DNA from: an uncultured Oscillospiraceae bacterium
GTDB taxonomy: Bacteria; Bacillota; Clostridia; Oscillospirales; Oscillospiraceae
Direction of reading: 5' to 3'
DNA: 6,567 bases
Assembly (NCBI GenBank): GCA_905233595.1
Contig: CAJOFI010000082.1
Coordinates: forward strand, 1 to 6,567
Below are positions 6,041 through 6,567 of the stretch, piece by piece. Made by a program: the position numbers and the translations under genes. The notes below the pieces were generated by a model. The model saw nothing but the letters and a program-made list of their open reading frames with translations. It ran no database searches and was not told the origin of the DNA. Position 1 is the first letter of the stretch, and every line of letters starts with the position of its first letter.

Positions 6041-6567
6041 TTAGGCGCCAACAGTGCCCATGGCGCGCATGCGGTCGCGGGCGTTGGTGACGTGGAGGGT
6101 CATGGCCTCGTTCGCGGCCGCCCCGTCGTGGGCGCTCAGCGCGGCGAGGATCGCCTCGTGCTCCACCACCGACTGCAGGGCGCGGCTGTGCTTGCTGACG
6201 GAGGCCATGCGGAACTTCGTCATCTTCTTGTGCAGGCTCAGCAGCGTGTCCATCAAAGCGCGGCTGCCGCAGGCGCGGTACACCAGCTCGTGAAAGCGGG
6301 AGTCGAGGTTCTTGATCTGGTCGGAATGCCCGCCGTCGGGCTTCTCGGTGTAGTAGCGTTGCAGCTCCAGCGTGTCGCGGATCTCGCCCAGCTCCGCCTC
6401 CGTGATGCGTTTTGCCGCCCACTCCGCCGCCAGCCCCTCGATGCGGATGCGGATCTCGTACATATCCAGCATGTCCTCCTGCGAGATGCCGACCACCGTG
6501 ACGCCGCGCCCCGCCTCCTCCAGGATATGCTCCTGCTCCAGACGGCGGATCGCCTCGCGGATCGGGG
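6041..6567 (-). CDS. GntR-family transcription regulator, FadR/FCD subfamily (N-terminus beyond the right edge)
   Basis: This is a DNA-binding repressor or activator that senses a small carboxylate-type effector through its C-terminal FCD domain. About 174 residues are visible and the stop is TAA at 6043-6041. The first visible residues, PIREAIRRLEQE, are the recognition part of the GntR winged helix. GRGVTVVGIS, the wing, and a helical FCD domain follow. The FCD metal-site pattern D-x3-H is present as DSRFH (Asp at 6304-6302, His at 6292-6290). Two later histidines occur in VEHEAIL and TLHVTNA, so the site looks complete. The GTG at 6496 is not the true start, because the frame stays open to the window edge with family-typical sequence. 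Roughly 35-45 residues of the N-terminus are missing, judging from usual FadR-type lengths. It converges on the cell-wall operon and shares its terminator, so it need not regulate that operon. The effector and targets cannot be read from this window. Confidence 0.92.
   Translation of the reverse strand, partial: PIREAIRRLEQEHILEEAGRGVTVVGISQEDMLDMYEIRIRIEGLAAEWAAKRITEAELGEIRDTLELQRYYTEKPDGGHSDQIKNLDSRFHELVYRACGSRALMDTLLSLHKKMTKFRMASVSKHSRALQSVVEHEAILAALSAHDGAAANEAMTLHVTNARDRMRAMGTVGA

Noticed and set aside
5562..6422. A 286-codon minus-strand frame spanning the YdcF gene's 3' end, the terminator and the GntR gene.
   Set aside because: It reads through a strong bidirectional terminator and is out of frame with the FCD-domain protein. 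The real minus-strand gene ends at 6041.
6494..6496. GTG as the start of the GntR-type regulator.
   Set aside because: The frame remains open upstream and encodes the winged-helix recognition segment and wing, so this GTG is an internal valine.

Overview
The window is a stretch of high-GC, densely packed bacterial chromosome. Its gene families, Shine-Dalgarno sites and gene layout fit a Clostridia-type Firmicute of the Oscillospiraceae/Ruminococcaceae kind. That placement is inferred from the fusion of an FHA domain to an FtsW/RodA protein, the short class B PBP beside it, and strong GGAGG-type ribosome binding sites. It was not tested against a database.

Layout, left to right. Bases 1-196 are AT-richer and look like a divergent intergenic region. 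On the minus strand a plausible ribosome binding site and ATG open a gene that leaves the window after about eight codons. On the plus strand a near-consensus SigA promoter (TTGTCA, 17-bp spacer, extended -10 TGGTATACT) drives a four-gene operon: (1) an FHA-domain SEDS protein (FtsW/RodA/SpoVE family, 197-1930); (2) a class B penicillin-binding protein transpeptidase (1927-3228), overlapping gene 1 by ATGA; (3) an ABC-F ribosome-associated ATPase (3268-5091); (4) a membrane-anchored YdcF/DUF218-family protein (5088-5948), overlapping gene 3 by GTGA. A long hairpin at 5949-5995, with T-runs usable on both strands, ends the operon. It also serves the convergent minus-strand gene at 6041-6567, a FadR-type GntR regulator cut by the right edge.

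Genes 1 and 2 form a SEDS polymerase plus class B PBP transpeptidase pair, the core machine for septal or side-wall peptidoglycan. The cytoplasmic FHA domain suggests control through phosphothreonine. Gene 4 belongs to a family linked to envelope metabolism, so three of the four operon genes point to the cell envelope; the ABC-F gene points to translation.

The most unusual observation is in the ABC-F gene. Its second nucleotide-binding domain lacks a 14-residue block that should hold the Walker B aspartate, the catalytic glutamate and the D-loop, while the reading frame and everything on either side stay intact. Otherwise the window looks like ordinary, well-conserved housekeeping DNA. I saw no mobile element, CRISPR array, tRNA or rRNA, and no evidence of a wholly new system.
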